A DNA stretch of 64,000 nucleotides, from contig JANPJM010000058.1 of the NCBI GenBank assembly GCA_031425525.1, positions 94,008 through 158,007 of the forward strand. The letters are read 5' to 3'. Under the pieces are notes generated by a model that was not told where the DNA came from, did not search any database, and was given only the letters and a program-made list of their open reading frames with translations. Position 1 is the first letter of the stretch; every line of letters begins with the position of its first letter. The stretch comes from JANNMJ01 sp031425525 (GTDB taxonomy: Bacteria; Bacteroidota; Bacteroidia; Cytophagales; Hymenobacteraceae). Of this stretch, positions 53,928-62,681 are shown piece by piece. Position numbers and translations under genes: made by a program.

Positions 53928-53963
53928 CGGCCCCGCCCGGTTCACGTACCACGGGCGGGGCCG
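53928..53963. terminator. GC-rich hairpin after tonB
   Basis: CGGCCCCGCCCG (53928-53939) and CGGGCGGGGCCG (53952-53963) pair perfectly, 12-nt loop. It lies just after tonB; there is no U-run. Confidence 0.6.
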
Positions 53964-53984
53964 GTGCGGACGGCGCAACGCAGG

Positions 53985-54800
53985 TTACAACGTCCGGAAG
54001 CTGATCGGCAGGTTGTAATACACCTTCACCGCCCGCCCGTTCTGCTCGCCGGGCTTGAACGCCGGCAGCGACCGCACCACGCGCAACGCTTCTTCATCGC
54101 AACCGCCGCCAATGCCTTTCAGCACCACCGGATTGACGACGTGCCCCGTGGCATCGACCACGAATTTGATGTACACCTTGCCTTCCACGCCGTTGCGCAG
54201 CGCCAACGCGGGGTATTTTGTGTGATCGGCAATGTATTTCTGCAACGCCGCCAAGCCACCGGGAAACTCCGGCATTACCTCGGTGTACACCATCGGCTCA
54301 TCGTTTTCGGCGCCGCCGCCGGTCTCCACTACCGGCGCCACTGCTACGGGTGCGGCTCCGGCCAGCCCTTCCGTTTGCACGGCGGCAAGGTTATCGGCGC
54401 GGTTGGCGTCGTCCATGCGTATGACGGGCGCTTCGGTTACGGGCGTCTTGTCGGCCACGATTTTGCGCGTCGAAAACTCCTCCGCCGCGTACGACTGCGG
54501 CGGCGCCACCGGCACCGCCACCGGCAGCTTTTCGAGGACGGGAGGCTCCGTGAGTTTGATAAAGTCTTCGGCCGGCAGCACCGGCTTCAGCACCGCCACC
54601 AGCTCGGCGGGGGCCAAGCGGCGCACCACGTACGGCGCAACGCCCAACGCCGCGCTCATAAACAGGATGGCGATCATCGCCCGCTTCAGGTGCTGCGGGT
54701 ACACGATGCGCAGGTCGTAGGCGCCGTACGCTTTGTTGCGGCCCTCGAAGATGATGTCGTTGAGGGAGGCGCGGGAGAGGTCGGGCAAAAGGCTGGTCAT
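53985..54800 (-). CDS. tonB: Energy transducer TonB
   Basis: 271 residues. One N-terminal membrane helix (AMIAILFMSAALGVAPYVV), a Pro/Val/Ala-rich periplasmic spacer, and the TonB C-terminal domain (FPGGLAALQKYIADHTKYP .. GKVYIKFVVDATGHVVNPVV). It transmits proton-motive force to outer-membrane receptors. ExbB and ExbD are not in the window. Divergent from asnS. Confidence 0.92.
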   Translation of the reverse strand: MTSLLPDLSRASLNDIIFEGRNKAYGAYDLRIVYPQHLKRAMIAILFMSAALGVAPYVVRRLAPAELVAVLKPVLPAEDFIKLTEPPVLEKLPVAVPVAPPQSYAAEEFSTRKIVADKTPVTEAPVIRMDDANRADNLAAVQTEGLAGAAPVAVAPVVETGGGAENDEPMVYTEVMPEFPGGLAALQKYIADHTKYPALALRNGVEGKVYIKFVVDATGHVVNPVVLKGIGGGCDEEALRVVRSLPAFKPGEQNGRAVKVYYNLPISFRTL

Positions 54801-54983
54801 GATTTTTTTTTCGGTGACAAACGTTTGAAAATGAGCCGATTTTCGACTCTGTCGCCGCTCTAACGCATCTCGCCGGGCAATTATTGTGTGCGGTTTGTAA
54901 TCGGTAGCGACTGCCGCGCATTCCGGCCGCCGTGTCGTTGCTTTGCAGCTTCATTGTTTGCCACTTAACTGCTGCTACTTCTG

Positions 54984-56399
54984 ATGACCAACGCGTTGAT
55001 CCGTACCCCCGTCCGCCAGCTTCTGACCACCGAACCCACCGGCCAACGCGTGCGCGTGAGCGGCTGGGTGCGCTCGCGACGCGGCAATAAATACGTGCAG
55101 TTTGTGGCCCTCAACGACGGTTCGGGGTTTAACAACCTGCAAATCGTGGCCGATCTGAACCGGTTTTCCGAGGAAAGCTTGCAGGATGTCGGCACCGGCG
55201 CGTGCATCACCGTCGAGGGTATTCTGGTGGCCTCACAGGGCAAAGGCCAAGCGGTAGAAGTGCAGGCCGAACACATCGAAGTACTCGGCGCGACCGACCC
55301 CGAAGAGTACCCGATTCAGAAGCGCGGCGCCGACCAAAAAGGCATCTCGCTGGAAGCCCTGCGCGATATTGCCCACTTGCGGCCTCGCACCAACACCTTC
55401 GGCGCGGTGCTGCGCATCCGGCACGCGCTGGCGTACGGCATTCACCATTTTTTCCACGAGCGCGGGTTTTACAACCTGCATACGCCCATCATCACGGGGG
55501 CCGATGCCGAGGGCGCGGGCCAGATGTTCCGCGTGACCACCCTCGACGCCGCCGCGCCGCCGCGCACGCCCGAAGGGGCCGTCGATTTTCAGCAGGATTT
55601 CTTCGCCCGCCCCACCAACCTCACCGTTTCGGGGCAGTTGGAGGCCGAATGCGGCGCCTTGGCGCTGGGCCAGGTGTACACCTTCGGCCCCACGTTCCGG
55701 GCCGAAAACTCGAACACCACCCGCCACCTCGCCGAGTTCTGGATGATTGAGCCGGAAGTCGCCTTCAACGGCTTGGCCGAGAATATGAATCTCGCGGAAG
55801 ATTTCCTGCGCTATCTGGTCAAATTCGCGCTCGATACCTGTCCCGACGATCTGGCGTTCCTCAATGAGCAGTACGACAAAGAATTGCTCACGCGTTTACA
55901 GTTCGTGATCGACAACGATTTCGAGCGGCTGACTTACACCGAGGCCGTCGAAATTCTCAAACGAGCCAAACAGAAATTCGAGTTTCCCGTCGATTGGGGC
56001 ACCGATCTGCAAAGCGAACACGAGCGGTATTTAGTCGAGAAACACTTCAAAAAGCCGGTCATCCTGACGAATTATCCGAAGGAAATCAAGGCGTTTTATA
56101 TGAAGCTCGACGACGACGGCCGCACCGTGCGCGCCATGGACGTGCTGTTCCCCGGCATCGGCGAAATCATCGGCGGTTCGCAACGCGAAGAGAACGAAGC
56201 CAAGCTCCGCCAACGGATGCGCGAAATGCACGTCGATGAAAAAGAGCTGTGGTGGTATCTGGAACTGCGCAAATTCGGCACCGCCCCGCACGCCGGTTTC
56301 GGCCTCGGTTTCGAACGCCTCGTGCTGTTCGTGACCGGCATGACCAACATCCGCGACGTCATCCCGTTTCCGCGCTTTCCGCGCTCGGCGGAGTTCTAG
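54984..56399 (+). CDS. asnS: Asparaginyl-tRNA synthetase
   Basis: 471 residues. N-terminal OB-fold anticodon domain (RVRVSGWVRSRRGNKYVQFV), class II motif 2 (TFRAENSNTTRHLAEFWMIE) and motif 3 (GFGLGFERLVLF). Ligates asparagine to tRNA-Asn. Full length, standard. Confidence 0.97.
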   Translation: MTNALIRTPVRQLLTTEPTGQRVRVSGWVRSRRGNKYVQFVALNDGSGFNNLQIVADLNRFSEESLQDVGTGACITVEGILVASQGKGQAVEVQAEHIEVLGATDPEEYPIQKRGADQKGISLEALRDIAHLRPRTNTFGAVLRIRHALAYGIHHFFHERGFYNLHTPIITGADAEGAGQMFRVTTLDAAAPPRTPEGAVDFQQDFFARPTNLTVSGQLEAECGALALGQVYTFGPTFRAENSNTTRHLAEFWMIEPEVAFNGLAENMNLAEDFLRYLVKFALDTCPDDLAFLNEQYDKELLTRLQFVIDNDFERLTYTEAVEILKRAKQKFEFPVDWGTDLQSEHERYLVEKHFKKPVILTNYPKEIKAFYMKLDDDGRTVRAMDVLFPGIGEIIGGSQREENEAKLRQRMREMHVDEKELWWYLELRKFGTAPHAGFGLGFERLVLFVTGMTNIRDVIPFPRFPRSAEF

Positions 56400-56405
56400 G
56401 TAGAC

Positions 56406-56486
56406 GTACCCGGCACCGTCCCGGGGCCGGATTTGGGCGAAAACCCGTCAGCAATTCACCGCCGGCACCAGGACGGTGCCGGGTAC
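56406..56486. repeat. 16-bp perfect inverted repeat element (81 bp)
   Basis: GTACCCGGCACCGTCC (56406-56421) and its exact complement (56471-56486) flank 49 bp without a gene. It lies between asnS and the HAD gene and starts 7 bp after the asnS stop. Size and arms fit a small non-coding mobile element, or a stable hairpin terminator. Confidence 0.75.
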
Positions 56487-56496
56487 TTCAATCCTG

Positions 56497-57111
56497 ATGC
56501 CCATCAAAACCCTCTTCCTCGACATCGGCGGCGTTCTCGGCACCAACGGCTGGGATACCGCCGCGCGCCGCGAAGCCGCTGCGCTTTTTGGATACGATTT
56601 CGATGCGTTTGAAACGCGCCACAAGCGGCTTTTCGACCTCTACGAAACCGGCCATCTGACGCTCTCCGAGTACCTGCGCGGGACGGTCTTTTTCATTCCG
56701 CGCGAATTTTCGGAAGCCGAATACGCCGCTTTCATCCGCGAAAAAAGCACGCCTTGGGCGGCCAACATCGCCTTTTTCCGGGCCTTGAAACAACGGCATG
56801 GCCTGCGCGTCTTCGCCGTCAACAACGAAGGCCGCGAGTTGAACGACTACCGTTTGGCCACGTTCGGGTTCGGCGATTTGTTCGATGCCACCGTATCGTC
56901 GTGCTACGTGGGGATGCGCAAGCCCGACCCGCGCCTCTACCGCCTCGCCGCCGACCTCAGCCAAACCCCGCTCACCGAAATTCTCGTCGTCGATGACCGA
57001 CCCGAATTCACCGAATTGGCCGCCGCGCTCGGCTTACGCTCACATCACTACCAGTCGCTCCCCGCCACCCAAGCCGATTTAGCCACGCAATTCGGCTTAT
57101 CAGTAAGCTGA
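56497..57111 (+). CDS. HAD superfamily hydrolase
   Basis: 204 residues from ATG 56497. Motif I is FLDIGGVLGTNGW with Asp as nucleophile, and Gly where the second Asp is common. VFAVNNEGREL occupies motif II, and ILVVDDRPEF holds the late acidic motif. It fits the haloacid dehalogenase-like subfamily I phosphatases. Substrate unknown. It is 29 bp before gnd. Confidence 0.85.
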   Translation: MPIKTLFLDIGGVLGTNGWDTAARREAAALFGYDFDAFETRHKRLFDLYETGHLTLSEYLRGTVFFIPREFSEAEYAAFIREKSTPWAANIAFFRALKQRHGLRVFAVNNEGRELNDYRLATFGFGDLFDATVSSCYVGMRKPDPRLYRLAADLSQTPLTEILVVDDRPEFTELAAALGLRSHHYQSLPATQADLATQFGLSVS

Positions 57112-57140
57112 TCCCAAAAATCAGCAAAATCAGCGATCCT

Positions 57141-58652
57141 ATGACCTACGACTTTGGCATGATCGGCCTCGGCACCATGGGCCGCAACCTCGTCCTCAAC
57201 ATCGCCGACCACGGCTTCTCCGTCGCGGGCCTCGACAAAGACGCCACCAAAATCGCCACCCTGCACCAAGAGGCTGCCGAAGGGGTCTCCAAAGTCACAG
57301 GCAACGCGCGTATCGTGCAGGGCACCACCGAGATGGCGACCTTCATTGCTTCCCTAAAAACGCCGCGCCGCGTCATGATGCTCGTGCCGGCCGGCGGCGC
57401 CGTCGATGCGGTCATCGCCGACCTGCTACCGCATCTGCAAGCCGACGACCTCATCATCGACGGCGGCAACTCCCACTACGTCGATACCAACCGCCGCGTG
57501 CAGGCCCTGGCCGAAAAGGGCCTACGCTTCTTCGGCATGGGCGTCAGCGGCGGCGAACTGGGCGCCCGCTTCGGCCCCGCCATGATGCCCGGCGGCGACC
57601 CGGCCGCCTACGAAATCCTGCGGCCGGTGCTGGAAGCCGTCGCCGCCAAAGCCCCCGACGGCCAACCGTGCGTGGCGTATATGGGCACCGGCTCGGCCGG
57701 CCATTACGTGAAAATGGCGCACAACGGCATCGAGTACGGCGTGATGCAGCTCCTGGCGGAGGCGTACGACCTGCTGCGGCGGGGCCTCGGTATGACAACC
57801 GCCGACATTGCCACCGAATTCGAGCGCTGGAACACCACGCCTGAATTGCAATCGTTCCTCGTGCAGATTACCGCCCAGGTGCTGCGCCAACCCGACGACC
57901 GCGACCCCACCCGCCCGCTCCTCGACGTCATCCGCGACCGCGCCCGCTCCAAAGGCACTGGCAAATGGACGAGCCAAAGCGCCATGGACTTGCAGGTACC
58001 GATGTTTACGGTAGATGCCGCCGTGGCCGCGCGCGACATTTCGGCCCGCGACGATGAGCGCCGCGCTGCGGCGGCGTTGCTGCCCGGCCCCGCTTCGGCC
58101 TACGCCGGCCCCGACCGCGCCGCTCTCCTCGCCGCCCTGCCCCAAGCACTCTACTGTGCCCTCGTCACGTGCTACGCCCAGGGGCTCGACCTGCTGCGGG
58201 TGGCCGCCAAAGAGTACAAGTATGGCACTGATCTAACCGCCGTAGCGCGCATCTGGCGCTCAGGGTGCATCATCCGCGCCGCGCTGCTCGAAGAAATCAC
58301 CGACGCTTACGAAGCCAACCCCTCCCTGCCGAACATCCTCGTCGATCCCACCATCGGTGGGCACCTGGTGAGTCGGCAAGCCGCCTTCCGCACCATCGCG
58401 CAGACGTTCATTGGCCTCGGCATCCCCGCCCCGGCCCTGCTCAACTCGCTCGCCTACTTCGATTCGTACCGCACCGCGCGCCTGCCCGCCAACCTCACCC
58501 AAGCGCAGCGCGACTACTTCGGCGCCCACACCTACGAGCGCCTCGACGCCGAGGGCACCTTCCACACGCTCTGGAGCGAAGTTTCCACCGCCCAAGGCTC
58601 CGGCTCCACCCAAGAGCAACGCCCCGGCTCCGAGCAAACAGTCCCAGTGTAA
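57141..58652 (+). CDS. gnd: 6-phosphogluconate dehydrogenase, decarboxylating
   Basis: 503 residues. NADP-binding MIGLGTMGRNLVLNIADHGF; IIDGGNSHYVDTNRR; FFGMGVSGGELGARFGP, where Glu-Leu-Gly-Ala replaces the usual EEGA; and catalytic GHYVKMAHNGIEYG. It makes ribulose 5-phosphate, CO2 and NADPH. The C-terminal 20 residues are Ser/Gln-rich. It is followed by zwf, so both NADPH-forming steps of the pentose phosphate route are together. Confidence 0.95.
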   Translation: MTYDFGMIGLGTMGRNLVLNIADHGFSVAGLDKDATKIATLHQEAAEGVSKVTGNARIVQGTTEMATFIASLKTPRRVMMLVPAGGAVDAVIADLLPHLQADDLIIDGGNSHYVDTNRRVQALAEKGLRFFGMGVSGGELGARFGPAMMPGGDPAAYEILRPVLEAVAAKAPDGQPCVAYMGTGSAGHYVKMAHNGIEYGVMQLLAEAYDLLRRGLGMTTADIATEFERWNTTPELQSFLVQITAQVLRQPDDRDPTRPLLDVIRDRARSKGTGKWTSQSAMDLQVPMFTVDAAVAARDISARDDERRAAAALLPGPASAYAGPDRAALLAALPQALYCALVTCYAQGLDLLRVAAKEYKYGTDLTAVARIWRSGCIIRAALLEEITDAYEANPSLPNILVDPTIGGHLVSRQAAFRTIAQTFIGLGIPAPALLNSLAYFDSYRTARLPANLTQAQRDYFGAHTYERLDAEGTFHTLWSEVSTAQGSGSTQEQRPGSEQTVPV

Positions 58653-58654
58653 GG

Positions 58655-58770
58655 AGTTTTCAGTTTCCAGTTTTCAGTTTCGAATGGGTGCGCTTAATTC
58701 AGTTTACCGCTCAAAAATCCATTCCGAGACTAAAAACTAAACCCTAAAAACTAAACCCTAAACCCTAAAC
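58655..58770. repeat. Heptamer repeats between gnd and zwf
   Basis: TTTTCAG / TTTCCAG heptamers (58655-58680), then AAACCCTAAAAACTAAACCC-type words (58727-58770). The same heptamer classes occur at 15330-15412. No gene. Confidence 0.85.
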
Positions 58771-58776
58771 ACTCCC

Positions 58777-60414
58777 ATGCCCACCCCCGTCCAACCCACT
58801 GTCGTCGTCATCTTCGGAGCCAACGGCGACCTGACGTGGCGCAAGCTGCTGCCCGCCCTCTGGAACCTCCACCTCGACGGCTACCTGCCGCCCAAAACCG
58901 CCATCGTCGGGATGGGCCGTGGGGCCGAATCCGACGCCGCGTTTCAGGCCAAAATGCTCACCGGCGTCGATAAATTCTCCCGCCAAGGCAAAGCCGACGC
59001 GGCGCGGTGGGCCGAGTTCGCCCCCAAACTCCAGTTCGCCACCTCCGAGCTAGGCGACCCCAAAGGGTACGCCCGCCTCCGGCGCGTCATCGAGAAACTC
59101 GCGAAAGAGTGGGGCGTCGAACAGCCGAACCTGCTGTTTTACCTCTCCGTGTCGCCCAGCCTCATCGGCACCATCGTCGATTCGCTCGACCAGGCCGGGC
59201 TCGTCAAGGAGTTTCCCGGCGCGCGTATCGTCGTCGAAAAACCCTTCGGGCACGACCTCGAAACCGCCCGCGAACTCAACCTCTTACTACGCCGGGTCTT
59301 CGAAGAGCGGCAGATTTACCGCATCGACCACTACCTCGGCAAAGAAACCGTCCAGAACATTCTGGCTTTCCGCTTCGCCAACGCCCTCTTCGAGCCCATC
59401 TGGAACCGCAACTACATCGACCACGTCCAAATCACCGTGGCCGAAGAAGTCGGCCTCGAAGGCCGTGGCGGCTACTACGAAAGCGCCGGCGCCCTGCGCG
59501 ACATGATCCAAAACCACCTCCTGCAACTCATGTGCATGGTGTGCATGGAACCACCCAACTCGTTCAACGCCGAAGAAGTCCGGGGCCGCAAAGTCGATGT
59601 CTTGCGTGCCGTTCGGAAGTTCAAACCCGAAGAAGTCAGCCACTACGCCGTGCGCGGCCAATACGCCGAAGGGTGGATGAAAGGCCAGGCCGCCGTCGGC
59701 TACCGCGAAGAGCCGCGCGTTTCCGACGCCTCCCGCACCGAAACCTACGCCGCCGTCTCCCTCTTCGTCGATAACTGGCGCTGGCAGGGCGTCCCCTTCT
59801 ACATCCGCACCGGCAAGCGGATGTCCGAAAAGGTCTCCACCATCACCGTCCAGTTCCGCCCCGCCCCCCTGCACATTTTCCCGACCCAGTCGTCGGAAAA
59901 TATGCTCCCCAACGCCCTCACCTTCAGCATCTACCCCACCAGCGCCATCCGGCTGCGCATCCAAACCAAGCAGCCCGGCCTCAAGATGTACCTCAACCCC
60001 GTAGACTTAGAGTTCGACTACCGCGACGCCTACGTCGGCGAGCCCCCCGAAGCCTACGAAACCCTCCTCCTCGACGCCCTCCGCGGCGACCCCACCCTTT
60101 TCATGCGCGCCGATCAGGTCGAAGCCGCCTGGGAAGTCCTCATGCCCATCCTCGACGCCTGGGCCACCGGCCCCGCCCCCGACTTCCCCAACTACGCCGC
60201 CGGCACCTGGGGCCCACCCGAAGCCGACGCCCTCGTCGCCCGCGACGGCCACCACTGGTTCGGCGCCCTCCTCAAAGCCCGCGACCTCCAAACCCCCAAA
60301 AAGAAGGAGAAAGCCGCCAAACCAAAGACGGAAGCCGCGCCCGCAACTCCTGCCGCACCACCCGCCCCCCCCACCAAAGCCGCCCCCCCCGAACACGACG
60401 AGAAGAAAGGCTAA
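58777..60414 (+). CDS. zwf: Glucose-6-phosphate 1-dehydrogenase
   Basis: 545 residues. N-terminal VVIFGANGDLTWRKLLPALW; active site RIDHYLGKETVQNILAFRFA; later FYIRTGKRM. It oxidises glucose 6-phosphate with NADP. The last 40 residues are a Lys/Pro/Ala-rich tail not usual for the family. It follows gnd by 124 bp. Confidence 0.96.
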   Translation: MPTPVQPTVVVIFGANGDLTWRKLLPALWNLHLDGYLPPKTAIVGMGRGAESDAAFQAKMLTGVDKFSRQGKADAARWAEFAPKLQFATSELGDPKGYARLRRVIEKLAKEWGVEQPNLLFYLSVSPSLIGTIVDSLDQAGLVKEFPGARIVVEKPFGHDLETARELNLLLRRVFEERQIYRIDHYLGKETVQNILAFRFANALFEPIWNRNYIDHVQITVAEEVGLEGRGGYYESAGALRDMIQNHLLQLMCMVCMEPPNSFNAEEVRGRKVDVLRAVRKFKPEEVSHYAVRGQYAEGWMKGQAAVGYREEPRVSDASRTETYAAVSLFVDNWRWQGVPFYIRTGKRMSEKVSTITVQFRPAPLHIFPTQSSENMLPNALTFSIYPTSAIRLRIQTKQPGLKMYLNPVDLEFDYRDAYVGEPPEAYETLLLDALRGDPTLFMRADQVEAAWEVLMPILDAWATGPAPDFPNYAAGTWGPPEADALVARDGHHWFGALLKARDLQTPKKKEKAAKPKTEAAPATPAAPPAPPTKAAPPEHDEKKG

Positions 60415-60441
60415 CGACTCGATTCAGCCACCACACCCAGT

Positions 60442-60497
60442 TTTGTCATTGCGAGGAGGCTTTGCGACGAAGCAATCCTCGTTTGCTCGGCGCTACC
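60442..60497. mobile_element. MITE-like element, copy C (left arm only)
   Basis: TTTGTCATTGCGAGGAGG (60442-60459) is identical to the left terminus of copy A, and the next bases (GACGAAGCAATCCTCGTTTG) match inner parts of A and B. The right terminus is absent, so this is a solo arm. Confidence 0.7.
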
Positions 60498-60564
60498 CAA
60501 CCGCCGCCACCCCCGTGTTCGCCAACGTAGGGGCGGGCCTTGCGCCCGCCCGCACGCCCGCCCC

Positions 60565-60720
60565 TCACTTCCCGCTCTTACGCCGGTTGTCGTCCGTACA
60601 AAGCATTTGCAGATTGCCGTCGGTGGTTTTGCCGCCTATGTGCCACGGCGTAATGTAGTCGCCCTCCATCTAGTGCAGTTCAAACGGCTTTTTGCAAATA
60701 GGGCATTTGCCGCCTCCTCT
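60565..60720 (-). pseudogene. Decayed HNH endonuclease gene (3' remnant)
   Basis: On the minus strand the translation reads GGKCPICKKPFELH, stop (60670-60672), then MEGDYITPWHIGGKT and LQMLCTDDNRRKSGK, stop (60565). The CPIC / DYITPWH / GGKT / MLC..DN pattern is the zinc-finger HNH end typical of DUF262-type and other HNH nucleases. An in-frame stop interrupts it and no intact upstream coding part is seen. Confidence 0.75.
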
Positions 60721-60825
60721 AGCCCTGTCTACTCGCCTTCGACGTTCCCCTCACTAAAAAAGGCCGTAGTAGCCGCCGCCCACCTCATTGCCGTCCGGCT
60801 GATCGATAATAAGACACGGCCGATC

Positions 60826-61356
60826 TCACGAATTGTAGTTATAAAATTCGGCGTCCCTGATGATAATTGAATTTAGGCCTTGACGGCTAATCCCTAACTG
60901 GATCGCGTTGTATATTCTAAGAAAGCTCGGAATGGTGTATTGTCCTTTTACTCCAGTAGTGCTTGAACGAAGTTTTTTACAAACTTTTACAATATTTCCA
61001 GAATCGAGCAAATACGGAAAAGCCTTTGACTGATCACCATAAACTGTTGTTAAAAGCTTATTGCGCAAGCTAAGATGCTTAATTATAGTTGAAATCAGCC
61101 ATCGATCAAGCCTCTTTAATTGCTCTTTGTCCGTAACAAGTGGATAATAACTCATAACCCCCATAAACTTGATGGTTTTGTACTTGCCATTGATGTACCT
61201 GGACAGCTTTACTTCGGTTAGATTTCCATAAATAAATCTCCTGATTTGGTTTACAGCAGATAGAAAAGCTCTTTCATCGTCCGCGCCAGGAACTTTAATG
61301 GCAGCAAAGGGGGTCGAATGTAGTGGCTGAATCAAATTTTTATAAAGCAGGTGCAT
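60826..61356 (-). CDS. Reverse transcriptase, C-terminal part (second frame)
   Basis: 176 residues; the frame is open a little further upstream (IKQQI before the first Met). It continues the protein encoded by 61332-62345 in the -1 frame. FIYGNLTEVKLSRYINGKYK and GVMSYYPLVTDKEQLKRLDR are followed by a helical, Lys-rich thumb-like region ending RDAEFYNYNS. Such a region follows the palm in stand-alone bacterial reverse transcriptases. On its own it would be non-functional. AT-rich, unlike neighbours. Confidence 0.75.
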   Translation of the reverse strand: MHLLYKNLIQPLHSTPFAAIKVPGADDERAFLSAVNQIRRFIYGNLTEVKLSRYINGKYKTIKFMGVMSYYPLVTDKEQLKRLDRWLISTIIKHLSLRNKLLTTVYGDQSKAFPYLLDSGNIVKVCKKLRSSTTGVKGQYTIPSFLRIYNAIQLGISRQGLNSIIIRDAEFYNYNS

Positions 61357-62345
61357 AATTTGTTGCTTGATTTTTTTTCAGAATGACTCTTTATCATTAT
61401 ATGCTCATAAGATACGCTGTAACCCAGAAAATTTACATATGTCTTAGCCTTTTTAATTTCAGAATCATCCATGTTTGTACATAAGAGACTGATTCCATCT
61501 GATTTTCTGAAATTTATTTTTACACCCGAGTATTGACTAAATTCATGAAATTTCTTGAAGGACTGAAGAATTTTTTCGTAACTGTCAGACCATATGATGG
61601 TATCATCGGCATATCTTGCAAACCTGACCCCAATGTATTCGAGATCTTTATCCAATTTCCAACAAACTAGGTTTGCTAAGAATAGAGAAACGGAGGTACC
61701 TTGCGGTATACCCTCATCGCGAGAAGATAGAAATGCTTTGATTAAATTTTTTTCAGCATCCGAAACAGAAAATGAATTTTTATTAAGTTGGTCTATTAAA
61801 AATGCGTGATTAATTGTATCGAAAAATTTCGAAAAATCGTGTTCTGAGACAAAAGTCCTCGGGTATTGGCTCAGATCGTAGGCAATATCCTGAATGGCGT
61901 AGTGCGCATTCCTGTCATCTCTGTAGGCATAAACATGACTACTGAACCGGTGCTTGTTTTTAGAAAGAAGCTGCCAGTAAAGCTTAAGTGACACTGCGGC
62001 GTCAGGTATAGAATATATACGAACTATTCTTTTTTTGCCGTCAGGCTTAATAATCTCTCGTTCAAGCGCGTCTTTTGGTCTATAAGAACCATCGACTAAT
62101 TTGTTGTATAACGACCTAGCAATTTGACGTCTTTTTGATTTGACATAAAATGGATTAAGAAGGTTTGACGCGACCCAATGTTCCGGCTTATGTATAACCC
62201 TTGTTTTACTATTGCTAACCCTAGCCAACTCGCTCTTTTTCTTTAGCAACTGGTAATTTTGATATTTTTGATATTCGGCGATTTCACGATTAGCAAGGTC
62301 GAGAATTAGATTTTCGAGTTCTTGACAAGAATTAAAAATATTCAT
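61332..62345 (-). CDS. Reverse transcriptase, N-terminal and palm part (frameshifted)
   Basis: 337 residues, AT-rich. RT motifs: basic N-terminal part, DGKKRIVRIYSIPDAAVSLK, HVYAYRDDRNAHYA, motif A SEHDFSKFFDTINH (D170), motif B GIPQGTSVSLFLANL, catalytic YADD (245-248), motif D VNFLGYS (304-310). It resembles the UG / DRT defence reverse transcriptases more than retron or group II intron enzymes: no intron, no maturase or HNH domain, no DGR repeats. The frame ends shortly after E323-K324-K325, where GA-AAAAAAAA-TC allows a -1 shift into the frame of 60826-61356; the joined product would be about 506 residues. Confidence 0.85.
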   Translation of the reverse strand: MNIFNSCQELENLILDLANREIAEYQKYQNYQLLKKKSELARVSNSKTRVIHKPEHWVASNLLNPFYVKSKRRQIARSLYNKLVDGSYRPKDALEREIIKPDGKKRIVRIYSIPDAAVSLKLYWQLLSKNKHRFSSHVYAYRDDRNAHYAIQDIAYDLSQYPRTFVSEHDFSKFFDTINHAFLIDQLNKNSFSVSDAEKNLIKAFLSSRDEGIPQGTSVSLFLANLVCWKLDKDLEYIGVRFARYADDTIIWSDSYEKILQSFKKFHEFSQYSGVKINFRKSDGISLLCTNMDDSEIKKAKTYVNFLGYSVSYEHIMIKSHSEKKSSNKLCTCFIKI

Positions 62346-62541
62346 CGGGCAAACTTATGATGGCTGGACTGTAAACAACATTCCCCGCTTGAACTGCTTC
62401 AAGCGGGGGATGCCACGGAGATAGTAACTAAAAGTAAGCTGTTAGGCGACGAACAAGTTAACTAAGCTCTTTCGTACCAAACGCAAGATAAGCCCGAAAG
62501 CTCCTATTGCAAAAGACTATTTCCGTTCGACCAATAAGGCC
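62346..62541 (-). ncRNA. Candidate structured leader RNA of the reverse transcriptase
   Basis: From the inferred start point near 62541 to the RT start codon lies about 195 nt without a gene. It contains a 13-bp hairpin (62381-62410; CCCCGCTTGAA with TTCAAGCGGGG, 4-nt loop, plus a G-U and an A-U pair), and a 5-bp hairpin near 62531-62546. Retrons and several DRT systems carry their template RNA directly upstream of the RT, so this region is the natural candidate. No sequence match to a known template RNA was possible. Confidence 0.45.
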
Positions 62542-62547
62542 ATTGGG

Positions 62548-62578
62548 CAAAGTTAGCAATCTTATTCAGATTGTCAAA
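62548..62578 (-). promoter_or_regulatory. Promoter of the reverse transcriptase unit
   Basis: On the minus strand TTTG (62575-62578), exactly 19 bp, TAACTTTG (62548-62555). This is a full match to the Bacteroidota consensus TTTG-N19-TAnnTTTG. It predicts transcription starting near 62541, well before the RT start codon at 62345. Confidence 0.75.
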
Positions 62579-62606
62579 AATTCAGATCTGTAACTGCTGA
62601 GTGTCC

Positions 62607-62661
62607 AAAAAACCCCCGCCCCCCAAGGCGGCAACCAAAACACCGGGGAGGCAGGGGCCTT
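62607..62661 (-). terminator. Putative terminator of the 62682-63425 gene
   Basis: On the minus strand a C-rich segment (GCCCCTGCCTCCCC) can pair with GGGGGGCGGGGG and is followed by six U residues. Pairing is imperfect. Confidence 0.45.
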
Positions 62662-62681
62662 CAGTCAGCCAAGCACTAAGC

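Noticed and set aside
61332..62345. Group II intron or diversity-generating retroelement
   Set aside because: No intron domain V/VI-like end, no maturase or HNH tail on the enzyme, and no template/variable repeat pair or target gene nearby.
62346..62541. Classic retron msr-msd
   Set aside because: No clear a1/a2 end repeats and no long msd stem were found by eye, so only a general template-RNA hypothesis is kept.
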